Counted from the first letter of the stretch, positions 30,014 to 41,066 are shown. The stretch is DNA of 64,000 bases from Arsenophonus apicola (GCF_020268605.1 NZ_CP084222.1:1984001-2048000), one strand, 5' to 3'. Numbers and translations are program-made. The notes: generated by a model not told the origin, from the sequence alone.

Positions 30014-30809
30014 TTAATTTAGTCCATTTTTGCTGTTAATCTGATTATTTATTTAATAATTACCAAGCTCAATTGTGCTTTATTGACTTAGTCAGAGGCT
30101 ATTTTATATTGTTCAAGCAATTAAAAAAGACCGCTTAAGCGGCCAAAACATAATACCAGGGTAGTTAAATGACACAGAAATTACTGCGGGGAAATAATAA
30201 ATCAGCATGCTTTTTGAATTAGAAATTTGGCAAATACCTAAGTCTTTATACCCTGCTTCCTGTTCCAAAAATCTCCTTTGCTTGTTGCTATAATTTATTC
30301 TCCTGAATAATAAGTTATTTTATTGCTCCGTTTTGCTAAAGATGATTTAAAATATCATTACAGTTTTTAAACTATTATTTGAGTTGCCTGTTAGTTTAAA
30401 ACTATCAGTATTGCTTATTTTATTAATAATTATTTAATTTATTTTGTCTGTCATATTTTAATAAAAGAAAATACGCAACACGATTTGCAAGTTCAATCAG
30501 TTTTTTTTCCCGCAAAAACCAATATTCATATAATCACTTTTAAATTTAATAGCTTACAATAAAAAATTATTAGTTAATTTTGTTATCTAGATTACTATAA
30601 CGATATTTATTATTGAAAGAGGTAGGTTTAAGATTATTAGTAAACATAATTTCATCAATAACCGACATTGCCAGCGAAAACGCTAGCAATGATAATTATG
30701 GCTATCTTTTATCAGTTAGTGGATATTATTTACCATAACCAAATTTATTACCGGCAAATAATAACCAAGATAGCCACTTGTCCATGGCTTAATTACACTA
30801 AAAGCTCAT
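30014..30809. other. fliT-fliE intergenic region with inverted repeats
   Basis: About 800 AT-rich bases without a credible gene, between convergent fliT and fliE. It contains a small palindrome CCGCTTAAGCGG (30131-30142) whose minus-strand side runs into TCTTTTTT, and a nested inverted repeat: outer arms TGGCTATCTT (30699-30708) and AAGATAGCCA (30767-30776), inner arms 30725-30734 and 30753-30762 with one mismatch. The nested structure begins 34 bases past the fliE stop and could be a terminator-like or processed RNA structure. Confidence 0.5.
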
Positions 30810-31121
30810 TTAAACTGGCATATTCATGATTTCCTGATAGGCACCCACTAGCTTGTTTCTCACCTGAATACCAAACTGAAGTGATAAACTGGCCTTTTGT
30901 AAATCAACCATCACATCATTAAGCTCAACCCCTGGTTTTTCCAAGGTTAATGCTTGTGCTTTCTGACTCGCACTCACCCTGGTCTGATTAATTTTACTCA
31001 CCGCAGTTAACAAATGACTGGCAAAACCGGATTGCGGTGTCGCTGTTAACAGTATATTATTTTGACTAACCATGTCTGTTGTCATTTTCGCGATAACAGA
31101 TTGAATGGCTGGAATTGACAT
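30810..31121 (-). CDS. fliE: Flagellar hook-basal body protein FliE
   Basis: FliE links the MS ring to the proximal rod. The 103-residue protein matches family length and has the conserved C-terminal helix [34 protein letters not shown] (read in parts: [26 protein letters not shown]). It is divergent from fliF across 275 bases, the usual arrangement, where FlhDC-dependent promoters are expected though I cannot define them here. Confidence 0.95.
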   Translation of the reverse strand: MSIPAIQSVIAKMTTDMVSQNNILLTATPQSGFASHLLTAVSKINQTRVSASQKAQALTLEKPGVELNDVMVDLQKASLSLQFGIQVRNKLVGAYQEIMNMPV

Positions 31122-31396
31122 AAAAACCTCTACCTATTTTTTCCAATACCTTTCTCTAATCTGTGCCATCGTATTAACTCATCTTTTGGCACTGAGCGGA
31201 AAATAACCCTACCACAAGTCAAATAAATCAAAACCGACAATTAGCGCCGAACTAAAAGTCTATTTCAGCCATTAAACCAAGGCACGACAAACGATAATAT
31301 AAAGATGAAACTGGAAATACTTTATCAGTATGAGGAAGCCACTTTGTTACGCCACGTTATCAATCTTCATCAAGAACGAGAAGGCAAGGATTGTCT

Positions 31397-33067
31397 ATGA
31401 ATGCCGTAAATACTAATGGAGCAAATCCGCTCAAAGGATTAAGTACCATTTTCGACAAAATAAAATCTGATCCTAAAGTACCGCTGATCGTTGCAGGTGC
31501 TTTGGCAATAACTTTTTTCATCGCTGCTTTGTTTTGGCTACAGGGACCTGACTATCGCCCAGTTTATACCAATCTTAGTGATAAGGATGGCGGCGAAATT
31601 GTTACTCAGCTAAGTCAAATGAATATTCCTTATCAACTATCTGCCGATGGTAGTATGGTTAAAGTGCCGGCTGATAAAGTGCATGAGGTTAGACTAAAGT
31701 TAGCGCAACAAGGATTACCAAAAGGCGGCAATGCCGGTTTTGAGTTACTGGATCAAGAAAAATTTGGGTTGAGTCAATTTAGCGAACAGATCAACTATCA
31801 ACGTGCTTTGGAAGGTGAATTAGCCAAAACCTTTGAATCATTGGGAGTTGTGCAACGCGCCCGCGTACATTTAGCGATCCCCAAACCGTCACTTTTTGTG
31901 CGCGAGCAAAAAGATCCTACCGCGTCGGTCACCCTTAACCTACAAAACGGCCGTAAACTGGATGAAGGCCAGATTGCCGCTATTGTGCATATGATCTCTA
32001 GTAGTGTCAGTGGTTTAACTAGCAATAATGTCACTATCGTTGATTAGTTAGGCAATCTATTGACTCAGCCCGATGGCATTAGCCGCGATCTTAACGTGAC
32101 GCAACTCAACTATGTGCAATCGATAGAGAATCGTTATAAGCAACGTATCGAATCGATTATTATGCCACTGGTTGGCCGAGGTAATGTACACGCACAAGTT
32201 ACGGCGGAAATTAATTTTGCCCGTACTGAAGAGACAGCGGAAGAGTACAAACCCAATCAGCCACCCAATGAATCAGCGGTGCGTTCAAAACAGACCAGTC
32301 GCAGTGAGCAAAACGGTCAATTATTAGTTGGTGGCGTACCCGGTGCGCTATCTAACCAACCAACACCGGCACCAAAAGCACCGATTGACAAACCTAATGA
32401 TAAAAATGCCCCGCAGCCAGTAAATAATAATCATAATAGTCGGGTTGATGAAACCACCAACTATGAGATAGATCGTCGCATTCGTCATACTCAACATCAA
32501 ATTGGCAATCTACAGCGACTTTCAGTGGCCATCATCGTTAATTATGCTGATACCGATAAAGATAAAAAAGAAAATGATGATAGCTTACCGCTAACTGATG
32601 AAAAATTAACACAAATTAAAACCTTGGCACGAGAAGCGATGGGGTTTTCTGAGCAGCGTGGCGATAGCCTGTATGTAGTAAATGCACCATTTGAAGCCCA
32701 AGACGCTGAACTTAAACCGCTTGAGTTTTGGCAACAGCCAGTTTTTATCGCCAACGTGTTAGAGATTGGTCGCTATTTGCTGCTATTACTGTTGGCCTGG
32801 TTATTGTGGCGTTTTGTGGTCAAACCCCAATTACAGAAAAAACGTGAAGCAGAGAAAGCCGCTAAAATGGCGTCTGATCTGAAAGCGAAAAAAGATGCGG
32901 AGCAGGCTGCTTGCCAAAAAATTGAGCAAGATGAAGCTGCGCGTCAAGAACAGACCCGTCAACGTGTTAACGCAGAGATGCATACCCAACGCTTACGTCA
33001 GATGGTACAAAAAGATCCCCGTGTGGTGGCAATGGTTGTTCGTGATTGGATGAGTAAAGAATTATGA
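31397..33067 (+). pseudogene. fliF: Flagellar MS-ring protein FliF, interrupted by amber codon
   Basis: FliF builds the MS ring, the base on which the flagellum assembles. The frame is FliF-like from end to end (about 556 codons, normal length), with AAGGA before the ATG at 31397, two membrane helices (about residues 28-50 and 455-475) and a C-terminal FliG-binding tail. At 32045-32047 a TAG stands where FliF proteins usually have Gln (TIVDQ context; here TIVD-stop), consistent with a single C-to-T change of CAG. The upstream piece would be 216 residues. The downstream piece has only a TTG as possible start (32060). All other positions look under constraint, suggesting a recent lesion. As written, no MS ring can form unless the amber is suppressed. 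Confidence 0.9.
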
Positions 33068-34056
33068 GTCTTAGTGGAACAGAAAAAAGTGCAGTGATGC
33101 TAATGTCAGTAGGTGAAGAGCAAGCCGCTGAAATTTTTAAACACTTAAATAGCCGTGAAGTACAAAAATTAAGTGTGGCTATGTCAAGTTTACGCCAAAT
33201 CTCTAACCAGGAATTGTCAGATGTATTGGCCGAATTTGAAGAAAATGCCATTCAATATGCGGCTATTAATGTTAATACCAATGATTACCTGCGTTCAGTA
33301 TTAGTCAAAGCATTGGGTGAAGAGCGGGCCAATACCTTGTTAGAGGATATTTTTGAAACCAAAGAGACCGCTACCGGTATTGATACGCTGAACTTTATGG
33401 AGCCGCAGATGGCGGCAGATATGATCCGCGATGAACATCCGCAGATTATTGCCACCATTTTAGTGCATTTAAAGCGTGAACAAGCGGCCGACGTGTTAGC
33501 TTTATTTGATGAAAAACTGCGTAATGATGTCATGTTAAGAATTGCTACCTTTGGTGGCGTACAACCCTCCGCTTTAGCTGAGTTGACTGAGGTGCTGAAT
33601 AACCTACTTGATGGACAAAATATTAAGCGTAGTAAAATGGGTGGTGTGCGTACTGCCGCTGAAATCATCAACTTGATGAAGAGTCAGCAAGAAGAGGTGG
33701 TTATTAGTGCGGTTAAAGAGTATGACGATGAACTGGCACAAAAAATTATCGACGAAATGTTCTTGTTTGAAAATCTTATTGAAATGGACAATCGTTCTAT
33801 GCAGCGTCTGTTGCAAGAAGTGGAAAACGATTCGCTGGTTATTGCATTAAAAGGTTGTGAACAGAATTTACGCGATCATTTCCTCAACAATATGTCACGT
33901 CGAGCCGCTGAGATCATGCGCGATGATCTGGCTTCACGTGGCCCTGTTCGCCTGTCGCAAGTGGAAGCAGAACAAAAAGCGATCTTGTTCATCGTTCGTC
34001 GCTTGGCAGAAAGTGGTGAAATTGTGATGAATGGCGGTGAAGAAACCTATGTCTAA
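33064..34056 (+). CDS. fliG: Flagellar motor switch protein FliG
   Basis: C-ring protein that contacts the MS ring, FliM and the stator MotA, generating torque. The 330-residue protein has the N-terminal [21 protein letters not shown], the EHPQ segment of the middle domain ([14 protein letters not shown]) and the C-terminal torque helix with [22 protein letters not shown]. Starts overlapping the fliF stop and overlaps fliH by eight bases. Intact. Confidence 0.96.
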   Translation: MSLSGTEKSAVMLMSVGEEQAAEIFKHLNSREVQKLSVAMSSLRQISNQELSDVLAEFEENAIQYAAINVNTNDYLRSVLVKALGEERANTLLEDIFETKETATGIDTLNFMEPQMAADMIRDEHPQIIATILVHLKREQAADVLALFDEKLRNDVMLRIATFGGVQPSALAELTEVLNNLLDGQNIKRSKMGGVRTAAEIINLMKSQQEEVVISAVKEYDDELAQKIIDEMFLFENLIEMDNRSMQRLLQEVENDSLVIALKGCEQNLRDHFLNNMSRRAAEIMRDDLASRGPVRLSQVEAEQKAILFIVRRLAESGEIVMNGGEETYV

Positions 34057-34788
34057 AAAATCGCTCTCACCATGGCAGCCCTGGCTGCCAGACGAAATTA
34101 CCCTTTGGCCAGGTTTAAATCCTGTGATCAATAATCAGCATGTTGCCAGTGATACGCCATTAGCTGAACAGAGTGAAAAAGATGTTTTAGCGCAAATCAA
34201 TCAACTGGACGATTTAAAAGCGCAAGCTAAAGAAATCGGCTATCAAGAAGGTTACGCGGCTGGACAACAAACGGTTTGACGGATGGTCAGCAACAAGGAT
34301 ACCAGGCCGGTTATCAGCAAGGTTTAGCTGAAGGCCATCAGGCAGGTGCCAATGATGCCAAAAATGAGATGGCCGCTATCACCCAACAATGGCAAGCGCT
34401 ATTAACTGAGTTTCGTCACTCCTTAGAAGGATTAGACAGTTTCATTGCTTCTCGTTTAATGCAGATTGCCCTGCAGGCTGCTCGTCAGGTATTAGGCCAA
34501 CCGGCGGTTTGTGATGGTAGCGCATTATTGAGCCAAATTAGTCATTTTCTACAACAAGATCCGCTATTGGCAGGCCGTCCTCAACTACAAGTTAATCCAA
34601 ATGATATGGCACTGGTTGAATCACAACTAGGTGATAGTTTAACCGCTAATGGCTGGCGTCTGATCGCGGTGCCAGAGCTGCATCGATATGGTTGCAAAAT
34701 TAGCGCTGAAAATAGTGAATTGGATGCCAGTTTAGAAACCCGCTGGCTTGAGCTTTGTCAGTTGATTATGCCGGAGAAATGTCAATGA
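34049..34788 (+). pseudogene. fliH: Flagellar export ATPase regulator FliH, frameshifted
   Basis: FliH is the stator-like regulator that docks the FliI ATPase to the export gate. The frame from ATG 34049 ([12 protein letters not shown]) ends at a TGA (34277-34279) after AAGQQTV. The rest of FliH continues in a second frame (TDGQQQGYQAGYQQGLAEG to the stop at 34788). Adding one G in the GG run near 34273-34274 would restore a 246-residue protein. The repeated GxxxG-type helix, ASRLMQIALQAARQVLGQ, and the C-terminal domain are otherwise well preserved. The lesion could be a true one-base deletion or a sequence error. Confidence 0.85.
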
Positions 34789-36170
34789 CCGCAAAACTTG
34801 CCCGCTGGTTAGGCCGAATTGACAGCTTTGAAAAGCAGCTTATCCAGCTAGCGCCAGTGCGCCATTATGGCAAATTAACCCGCGTGACAGGTTTAGTGTT
34901 AGAAGCAACCGGTCTGCAAATGCCGTTAGGAGCAAATTGTTTAATAAAACGCCAACATCAAGCAGCCAGTGACGAGATCACGTGTGAAGTGGTCGGTTTT
35001 AATGGCAATAAAATGCTATTAATGCCTTATCAGGATCTTGAAGGCATTGTACCCGGCGCTCAAGTCTATCATCCTTCAGTTTCAGACAAGCAACAAAACA
35101 GCGGTCAACAATTCCCCCTGGGCCCCGCGCTACTTGGTCGTGTTCTGGATGGTTTTGGTGAACCATTAGATGGCAAACCCTTGCCAACCATAGACAGCTT
35201 TGCATCGCTAGTTACTGCGCCAATTAACCCCTTACAACGAGAATCAATTAACCTGCCACTTGATGTAGGGGTAAGAGCGATTAATAGTTTACTGACGGTC
35301 GGTCGCGGCCAACGGATGGGATTATTTGCCGGCTCTGGAGTTGGTAAAAGTATTTTATTGGGCATGATGGCACGCTATACCCAAGCTGACGTGATCGTAG
35401 TTGGCCTGATCGGTGAGCGCGGCCGAGAAGTTAAAGACTTTATTGAAAATATTCTCGGCCCGGAGGGTTTACAGCGCTCGGTGGTTATCGCGGCTCCCGC
35501 TGATGTCTCGCCGCTTTTACGTTTACAAGGCGCAACTTACGCCACCCGGATTGCCGAAGACTTTCGCGATCGCGGTTTGAACGTGTTACTGATTATGAAT
35601 TCATTAACCCGTTATGCCATGGCACAACGTGAGATTGCATTAGCGATCGGAGAACCTCCGGCTACGAAGGGTTACCCACCATCTGTGTTTGCCAAATTAC
35701 CCGCCCTAATAGAGCGTGCCGGTAATGGTACACAAGGTAGTGGTAGTATCACCGCTTTTTATACCGTACTAACAGAGGGTGATGATCAACAGGATCCGAT
35801 TGCCGATTCAGCGCGTGCTATTTTAGACGGTCACATTGTCTTGTCACGTAGCCTGGCAGAATCTGGCCATTATCCAGCTATCGATATCGAAGCTTCCATC
35901 AGCCGGGCAATGAACACTCTGGTGGATAAAAGCCATTTTTATCAGGCTCAACAGTTCAAACAACTATTATCTCGTTATCAGCGTAATCAAGATCTGATTA
36001 ATGTTGGCGCTTATGCCGTTGGTAGTGATCCGATCCTTGATCAGGCCATCCAGCTTTATCCCCATTTGCAACAATTTTTACGCCAAGATTGCGATGAGTA
36101 CTGTTCAAAGGAGAGCGCCTATCAACAGCTTTGTCAGTTATTTCCCAAAATCACTAATGAGGAAGCATGA
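34785..36170 (+). CDS. fliI: Flagellum-specific ATPase FliI
   Basis: Hexameric ATPase of the flagellar type III export apparatus, related to F1-beta. The start ATG 34785 overlaps the fliH stop (ATGA) and gives [12 protein letters not shown]; a longer upstream frame is unrelated. Walker A is [11 protein letters not shown], and [52 protein letters not shown] and [17 protein letters not shown] are typical. In the usual LLIMDSLTR Walker B-like strand this protein has Asn in place of Asp (LLIMNS), a possible damaging change worth noting. Full family length (461 residues). Confidence 0.95.
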   Translation: MTAKLARWLGRIDSFEKQLIQLAPVRHYGKLTRVTGLVLEATGLQMPLGANCLIKRQHQAASDEITCEVVGFNGNKMLLMPYQDLEGIVPGAQVYHPSVSDKQQNSGQQFPLGPALLGRVLDGFGEPLDGKPLPTIDSFASLVTAPINPLQRESINLPLDVGVRAINSLLTVGRGQRMGLFAGSGVGKSILLGMMARYTQADVIVVGLIGERGREVKDFIENILGPEGLQRSVVIAAPADVSPLLRLQGATYATRIAEDFRDRGLNVLLIMNSLTRYAMAQREIALAIGEPPATKGYPPSVFAKLPALIERAGNGTQGSGSITAFYTVLTEGDDQQDPIADSARAILDGHIVLSRSLAESGHYPAIDIEASISRAMNTLVDKSHFYQAQQFKQLLSRYQRNQDLINVGAYAVGSDPILDQAIQLYPHLQQFLRQDCDEYCSKESAYQQLCQLFPKITNEEA

Positions 36171-36607
36171 AAGCAAGCAATTCCTTCACACTATTACGTG
36201 ATTTAAGCCATAAAGATAGCAACCAGGCCGCAGTAAAACTGTCGCATATTCGACATCAGCATCAACAAATGCTGCAACAACTGACACAACTGCTACAGTA
36301 TCAGGATGAATATCGCCAACAGCTTAATAGTATGCTTCATCAAGGCACCTCTTGTGCAATATTACAAAATTATCAGCAGTTTTTGCTGACCCTTGAACAA
36401 GCAATCACGCAACATCAGCAACATTTAGTTGAATGGCAACAGCGAGAAACAAGTGCAGAACAAAATTGGCAAGGCAAACAGCAAAAAACCAATGCCTTCA
36501 GTAAGCTACAACAACGTAGTGACCGTTTACAAAAAAAACGTGCTGATCGGCTGGAACAAAAACAAATGGATGAAATGGCGCAACGAGCCGTTTTAAGGAC
36601 ATCATAA
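36167..36607 (+). CDS. fliJ: Flagellar export chaperone FliJ
   Basis: Coiled-coil protein of the export apparatus that inserts into the FliI ring and recycles chaperones. The 146-residue protein is rich in Gln and Lys and predicted almost wholly helical, with a basic C-terminal stretch ([22 protein letters not shown]). It overlaps the fliI stop by four bases and fliK by one, consistent with operon coupling. Family sequences vary strongly, so the assignment leans on length, composition and position. Confidence 0.9.
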   Translation: MKASNSFTLLRDLSHKDSNQAAVKLSHIRHQHQQMLQQLTQLLQYQDEYRQQLNSMLHQGTSCAILQNYQQFLLTLEQAITQHQQHLVEWQQRETSAEQNWQGKQQKTNAFSKLQQRSDRLQKKRADRLEQKQMDEMAQRAVLRTS

Positions 36608-37752
36608 TGATAGACACATCGCTAACATTGACCGCTAATGGGCACGCTTCTAACCAACCATTATCATCATCGCATTCGGACAATTTTGCCCAGATGTTAA
36701 CTAACCATTCATCGCCGGCAAAAGAACAAAGCGTAACAGATAATGCTGACTCAGCTATTGAACAGCAGGAAAATACCTTACCTGCTTTCAATGACTTTTT
36801 AACTGAGGAAAGCAGCACAAAAATTGATGAAGCAACAGCACCATCAGATAACCCGCAATTTTCGCCATTAACCGCTAATCAATTCATTGATCAATTACCC
36901 ATTCAACTGGCAGAGGTAGCAACACAGCTACGGCTGGAAAATGATCGCGCAACACTAGCCGATGAAACAATCGAGCAAGCGATTATTGAACAATTAGCTA
37001 ATAATAGTGACAATAGCGATGAAAAACTGCATTTCAAATCGCATTCTCAGCTCGCTACTTCCACAAGCCATAGTGCAACAATCGAATACCCGCTGGCCAA
37101 TTTATCAGCACCGTTCAATGAACAAGCAACATCGCAATCTCTGTCGTTACAACCGGCCATGCAATCTAATATCAATGTAGCAACCCTGACCAATACGGCA
37201 GAAAATCCAGAATTAATTAGCCTATCGCCAAACAATAATAATGCGATCCCTTTAATCTCTTTGTCAGCCAATCCTGCATTAACTCAGTCAATGACAGCTA
37301 ACATCAATTCTATGGCTTTGACTACGCCGATTGATCAGCCGGAGTGGGGACAAAAGTTTAGTGAGCAGATTGTCATGCTCAGTCGCCATGGCGCACAACA
37401 AGCCGAGTTACGTCTTCATCCGGAAGAATTAGGTAGCCTACAAATTCAACTTAAAATTTTTGACGATAAAGCGCAACTGTCAGTCGTGACCGCTAATCAA
37501 CAAGTTCGCCAGATTATTGAAAGCAATCTGACACAGTTACGTCATGCGCTATCAGAACAAGGCATACAACTGGGGCAAACGCATGTTGGCGAGCAACATA
37601 ACGAGCAAAATAGTGCGCAAGATAATCAACCGGCAACGCCGCTATCATCAATAACTAATGAGACCAATGAGCAAGAGAGTGATAGTTCATTAACTAAAGT
37701 CCAGCAAACTAACCAGGCACAAATAACCAGCGGAATTGATGTATTTGCTTAA
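36607..37752 (+). CDS. fliK: Flagellar hook-length control protein FliK
   Basis: Secreted ruler protein that sets hook length and switches FlhB specificity. The 381-residue protein has a low-complexity Ser/Asn/Gln-rich N-terminal and middle part and a conserved C-terminal FliK domain (about residues 245-335): QKFSEQIVMLSRHGAQQAELRLHP, then EELGSLQIQLKIFDDKAQLSVV and RHALSEQGIQLG. Starts inside the fliJ stop. Intact, though its partner FlhB is frameshifted in this window. Confidence 0.93.
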   Translation: MIDTSLTLTANGHASNQPLSSSHSDNFAQMLTNHSSPAKEQSVTDNADSAIEQQENTLPAFNDFLTEESSTKIDEATAPSDNPQFSPLTANQFIDQLPIQLAEVATQLRLENDRATLADETIEQAIIEQLANNSDNSDEKLHFKSHSQLATSTSHSATIEYPLANLSAPFNEQATSQSLSLQPAMQSNINVATLTNTAENPELISLSPNNNNAIPLISLSANPALTQSMTANINSMALTTPIDQPEWGQKFSEQIVMLSRHGAQQAELRLHPEELGSLQIQLKIFDDKAQLSVVTANQQVRQIIESNLTQLRHALSEQGIQLGQTHVGEQHNEQNSAQDNQPATPLSSITNETNEQESDSSLTKVQQTNQAQITSGIDVFA

Positions 37753-37971
37753 ATCCATTTGCTTTTTTTTACTTTTTCTTGTGGGGGAACATTCCCCCTA
37801 TCCTTATCAACATTGTTCAATGACAAAATAACCGCCTATTTTTACTGTTTTATTCTACCGTCAAGTTATTCATAGATCGGGATAATTATAGTGAAATGCA
37901 AAAACAGGGATAAAACGTTAATCGACAATGCCTTGATTATCCCAAGTAGAATCAAAAGGAATTACCTGTCT

Positions 37972-38448
37972 ATGTCTAAGTCGCAACATCAAGGAAAACG
38001 CATCAGTGGGATGCTGTTAACCATTATGGCGTTATTCACACTATTAAGCTGTTTTATTGCTGGCTATAGCTGGTGGCTATTTCAAGCAAAAGAACAAGAT
38101 GAGCATCAACCGGAAAAAAGAAGTCTGGTGCTACCGGTATTTATGTCACTAGAACCCTTTTCGGTTAATCTAATTGACGATGAGAAACGCGATCGCGTGT
38201 TATATGTTGATATTACATTACGCCTGACCAGTGAAGAAACCCGTAAACGCCTTCATGATTTTATGCCTGAGGTGCGCAGCCGTATATTGTTATTGTTATC
38301 TCGCCAAAACGCCGCTGATTTGGCAACAGATACAGGCAAAGTTCATCTTATGTCTGAAATTAAGCAGGTATTAAAACCGACTTTTGAATTAGAAGAGTCT
38401 GAACAAATTATTACCGATGTGTTATTCACAACGTTTATTTTACGATAA
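37972..38448 (+). CDS. fliL: Flagellar basal body-associated protein FliL
   Basis: Inner-membrane protein near the stators that supports torque. One N-terminal membrane helix (about residues 12-35) precedes a periplasmic domain with FSVNLIDDEKRDRVLYVDITLRL and VRSRILLLLSRQNAADL, ending TFILR as in FliL. The ATG at 37972 (MSKSQHQG) gives 158 residues; an upstream frame to 37891 adds residues with no counterpart. The 219 bases after fliK suggest that fliL may have its own promoter, as in other enterics. Confidence 0.94.
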   Translation: MSKSQHQGKRISGMLLTIMALFTLLSCFIAGYSWWLFQAKEQDEHQPEKRSLVLPVFMSLEPFSVNLIDDEKRDRVLYVDITLRLTSEETRKRLHDFMPEVRSRILLLLSRQNAADLATDTGKVHLMSEIKQVLKPTFELEESEQIITDVLFTTFILR

Positions 38449-38453
38449 ATCAC

Positions 38454-39467
38454 ATGAGCGATAACTTTCTTTCACAAACAGAGATTGATGCCCTGCTAAA
38501 TGATGCGCCAACTGATAATACGGTTAGCGGTGGAGAGAAAAAAGCATCTGCAGCTGAAATGGATATCCATCCTTATAATCCGAATACACAACGACGTGCT
38601 GTGCGCGAGCGATTGCAGTCGCTGGAAATTATTAATGAACGTTTTGCGCGCCAATTTCGTATGGGGTTATTTAATATTCTACGTCGTAGCCCTGATATTA
38701 CGGTAGGATTAATCAAAATTGAGCCATATCATGAATTTGCGCGCAATCTACCCGTGATGACTAACCTTAACCTGGTGCATTTAAAACCTTTGCGCGGTAC
38801 CGCCCTTTTTACCTTTGAACCCAATTTAGTCTATATCGCGGTCGATAATCTATTTGGTGGCGATGGTAGGTTTCCAACTCCAGTTGACGGGCGTGAATTT
38901 ACCCATACCGAACAGCGTATTATTAATAAAATGATGAAATTGGCGCTTGATGCCTATAGTGACGCCTGGGAGAGTATTTTCAAAATCCAGGCAGAATATG
39001 TTCGTTCTGAAATTCAGGTAAAATTTACCAATATCACGTCTTCACCTAACGATATTGTTATTACCACCCCATTTTTAGTGGAAATTGGCAATATGATTGG
39101 TGAATTTAGCATTTGTATCCCTTTTGCCATGATCGAGCCGTTACGTGAACGATTAATCAATCCGCCGGTAGAAAATGTTAAACAAGATGAAGGTGTCTGG
39201 ATGGAAGGCTTGGTTAACCAAGTTAAATATTCTGAATTGGAATTAATCGCTAACCTGATTGAACATCCAACGCGGCTCTCCAGGATCCTGAAACTGCAAA
39301 AAGGGGATGTCATTCCTGTCGAAAAACCAGAACGCCTTATGGTTCATGTCGATGGCGTTCCCGTGCTGACCAGTAAATATGGAACATTAAATGGGCAGTA
39401 TGCCCTTCGCGTCGAACATCTTATTAATCCAGTTTTAAACGCTCTGGAAGAGGAACAAAAACCATGA
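38454..39467 (+). CDS. fliM: Flagellar motor switch protein FliM
   Basis: C-ring protein that binds CheY-P at its N-terminus and sets rotation direction. The 337-residue protein begins with the CheY-binding peptide region (FLSQTEIDALLN), then the CheC-like core with NLVYIAVDNLFGGDGRFPTPVDGREFT and a C-terminal SpoA domain (KGDVIPVEKPERLMVHVDGVPVL). It overlaps fliN by four bases. Intact. Confidence 0.96.
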   Translation: MSDNFLSQTEIDALLNDAPTDNTVSGGEKKASAAEMDIHPYNPNTQRRAVRERLQSLEIINERFARQFRMGLFNILRRSPDITVGLIKIEPYHEFARNLPVMTNLNLVHLKPLRGTALFTFEPNLVYIAVDNLFGGDGRFPTPVDGREFTHTEQRIINKMMKLALDAYSDAWESIFKIQAEYVRSEIQVKFTNITSSPNDIVITTPFLVEIGNMIGEFSICIPFAMIEPLRERLINPPVENVKQDEGVWMEGLVNQVKYSELELIANLIEHPTRLSRILKLQKGDVIPVEKPERLMVHVDGVPVLTSKYGTLNGQYALRVEHLINPVLNALEEEQKP

Positions 39468-39883
39468 GTGACACTAAAGATTTTACTGAACATCAAGCTA
39501 AAACCTCGGCTGAAGATATCTGGGCAGAAACCATTGCTCAGCAATCGAAACCGCCGAAACCAACCGACAATGGACCTGCGATCTTTGATAATTTGGACAT
39601 ACAAGATATCGAAAACCAATTTTCAGATATTAATATGATCATGGATATTCCGGTTAAATTGACAGTTGAGCTAGGTCGCACCAAAATGACCATTAAAAAG
39701 CTTTTAAGTTTAACCCAAGGCTCGGTGGTTTCACTGGATGGCCTGGCGGGTGAACCGTTAGACATTCTGATCAATGGTTATCTGATCGCACAAGGCGAAG
39801 TAGTGGTGGTCTCTGATAAATATGGCATTCGTATTACCGATATTATTACCCCATCAGAACGTATGCGTCGGTTGAGTCGATAG
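39464..39883 (+). CDS. fliN: Flagellar motor switch protein FliN
   Basis: C-ring component that forms the lower ring and docks FliH for export. The 139-residue protein has a variable N-terminal extension and a SpoA domain: MDIPVKLTVELGRTKMTIKKLL, SVVSLDGLAGEPLDILINGYLIAQGEVVVV. Overlaps the fliM stop (ATGA). Intact. Confidence 0.96.
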   Translation: MSDTKDFTEHQAKTSAEDIWAETIAQQSKPPKPTDNGPAIFDNLDIQDIENQFSDINMIMDIPVKLTVELGRTKMTIKKLLSLTQGSVVSLDGLAGEPLDILINGYLIAQGEVVVVSDKYGIRITDIITPSERMRRLSR

Positions 39884-39886
39884 ATT

Positions 39887-40336
39887 ATGCCAGCTTATTC
39901 TTCTTTTCTAGTTGCTGGAGCGGCAGATAGTGCTGCTCCTGTATTAAAAGGGGGCACAACCACTAACAGCCCCTCGCTACTTTCAGGCAGTAGCATGTTA
40001 ACTGAAATGAGCAGCTCGCTATTACTGATTATTGGCGGTCTATTGGTGACTTTATGGTTAATACGCCGTTTTTTACCCAAACGCTATCTGACCACTCGCT
40101 CAAGCGCAATCAAAGTAACGGATAATTACTCACTCGGTAATAAAGCCAAAATTACCATTATTGAAGTTGAAGGGCAGGCGCTGGTACTCGGTGTCACCGA
40201 AGAAAACATTACCTTGTTGCATAAAATGCCGGCCAAAACCGAACCGGATGAACAACAGCAGTCAGCTTCTGTTCCACCCTCTTTTGGTCAATTCATGAAG
40301 ACATGCTTAGTAAAAAGTAGAAACAGTGATGCGTAA
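39887..40336 (+). CDS. fliO: Flagellar export protein FliO
   Basis: Membrane scaffold that helps assemble the FliP pore. The 149-residue protein has an N-terminal Ser/Gly-rich stretch, one membrane helix (about 44-62, [17 protein letters not shown]) and a cytosolic domain with [30 protein letters not shown]. Located between fliN and fliP as usual, overlapping fliP by eight bases. Confidence 0.92.
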   Translation: MPAYSSFLVAGAADSAAPVLKGGTTTNSPSLLSGSSMLTEMSSSLLLIIGGLLVTLWLIRRFLPKRYLTTRSSAIKVTDNYSLGNKAKITIIEVEGQALVLGVTEENITLLHKMPAKTEPDEQQQSASVPPSFGQFMKTCLVKSRNSDA

Positions 40337-41066
40337 ATTGCTATTTTTATTAACCAGCGCGCTATTGTGGTTGCCATTGCCCGCTTACACCGCTATACCT
40401 GCAATTACTAGCCAACCCTTAGCCAATGGCGGCCAAAGTTGGTCACTACCGGTACAGACACTTATTTTTATTACTGCCCTGGGTTTTATCCCTGCGCTGT
40501 TGCTGATGACGACCAGTTTTACTCGTATCATTATCGTATTGGGTTTATTGCGAAATGCGTTAGGCACTCCGACCGCCCCACCTAATCAAATTTTATTAGG
40601 CTTAGCGCTATTTATGACTTTTTTCGTCATGTCTCCGGTATTTGATAAAATATATCAAAATGCCTATTTGCCCTTTAGTGAAGAGAAAATTAGCATCGAA
40701 GTGGCATTAGCGGAAGGTGCCAAACCCTTACGCCAATTTATGTTACAACAAACCCGTCAACCTGATTTAGCACTGTTTGCCCGCTTAGCCAATGATAGTG
40801 AGTATCAAACCCAAGACGATGTTCCGATGCGTATTTTAGTGCCGGCATTTATTACTAGTGAACTAAAAACGGCTTTTCAAATCGGCTTTATGTTATTTAT
40901 TCCTTTCTTGATTATCGATCTCGTAGTTGCCAGTGTATTAATGGCGCTCGGAATGATGATGGTTCCGCCTGCTACCGTTGCAATGCCTTTTAAATTAATG
41001 TTGTTTGTTCTGGTCGATGGTTGGCAATTAATTTTAGGCTCTTTAGCACAAAGTTTTTTTAATTAG
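40329..41066 (+). CDS. fliP: Flagellar export gate protein FliP
   Basis: Core subunit of the FliPQR export pore. It has a cleavable signal peptide ([19 protein letters not shown]), then [28 protein letters not shown] and [12 protein letters not shown], and the C-terminal [30 protein letters not shown]. The ATG at 40329 is chosen over the GTG one codon before. 245 residues, family length. Intact. Confidence 0.96.
   Translation: MRKLLFLLTSALLWLPLPAYTAIPAITSQPLANGGQSWSLPVQTLIFITALGFIPALLLMTTSFTRIIIVLGLLRNALGTPTAPPNQILLGLALFMTFFVMSPVFDKIYQNAYLPFSEEKISIEVALAEGAKPLRQFMLQQTRQPDLALFARLANDSEYQTQDDVPMRILVPAFITSELKTAFQIGFMLFIPFLIIDLVVASVLMALGMMMVPPATVAMPFKLMLFVLVDGWQLILGSLAQSFFN

Noticed and set aside
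37783..37798. GC-rich hairpin (GGGGGAA-CA-TTCCCCC) after fliK as a terminator
   Set aside because: The T tract lies before the stem rather than after it on the plus strand, and the minus strand has no T tract, so it does not fit an intrinsic terminator.
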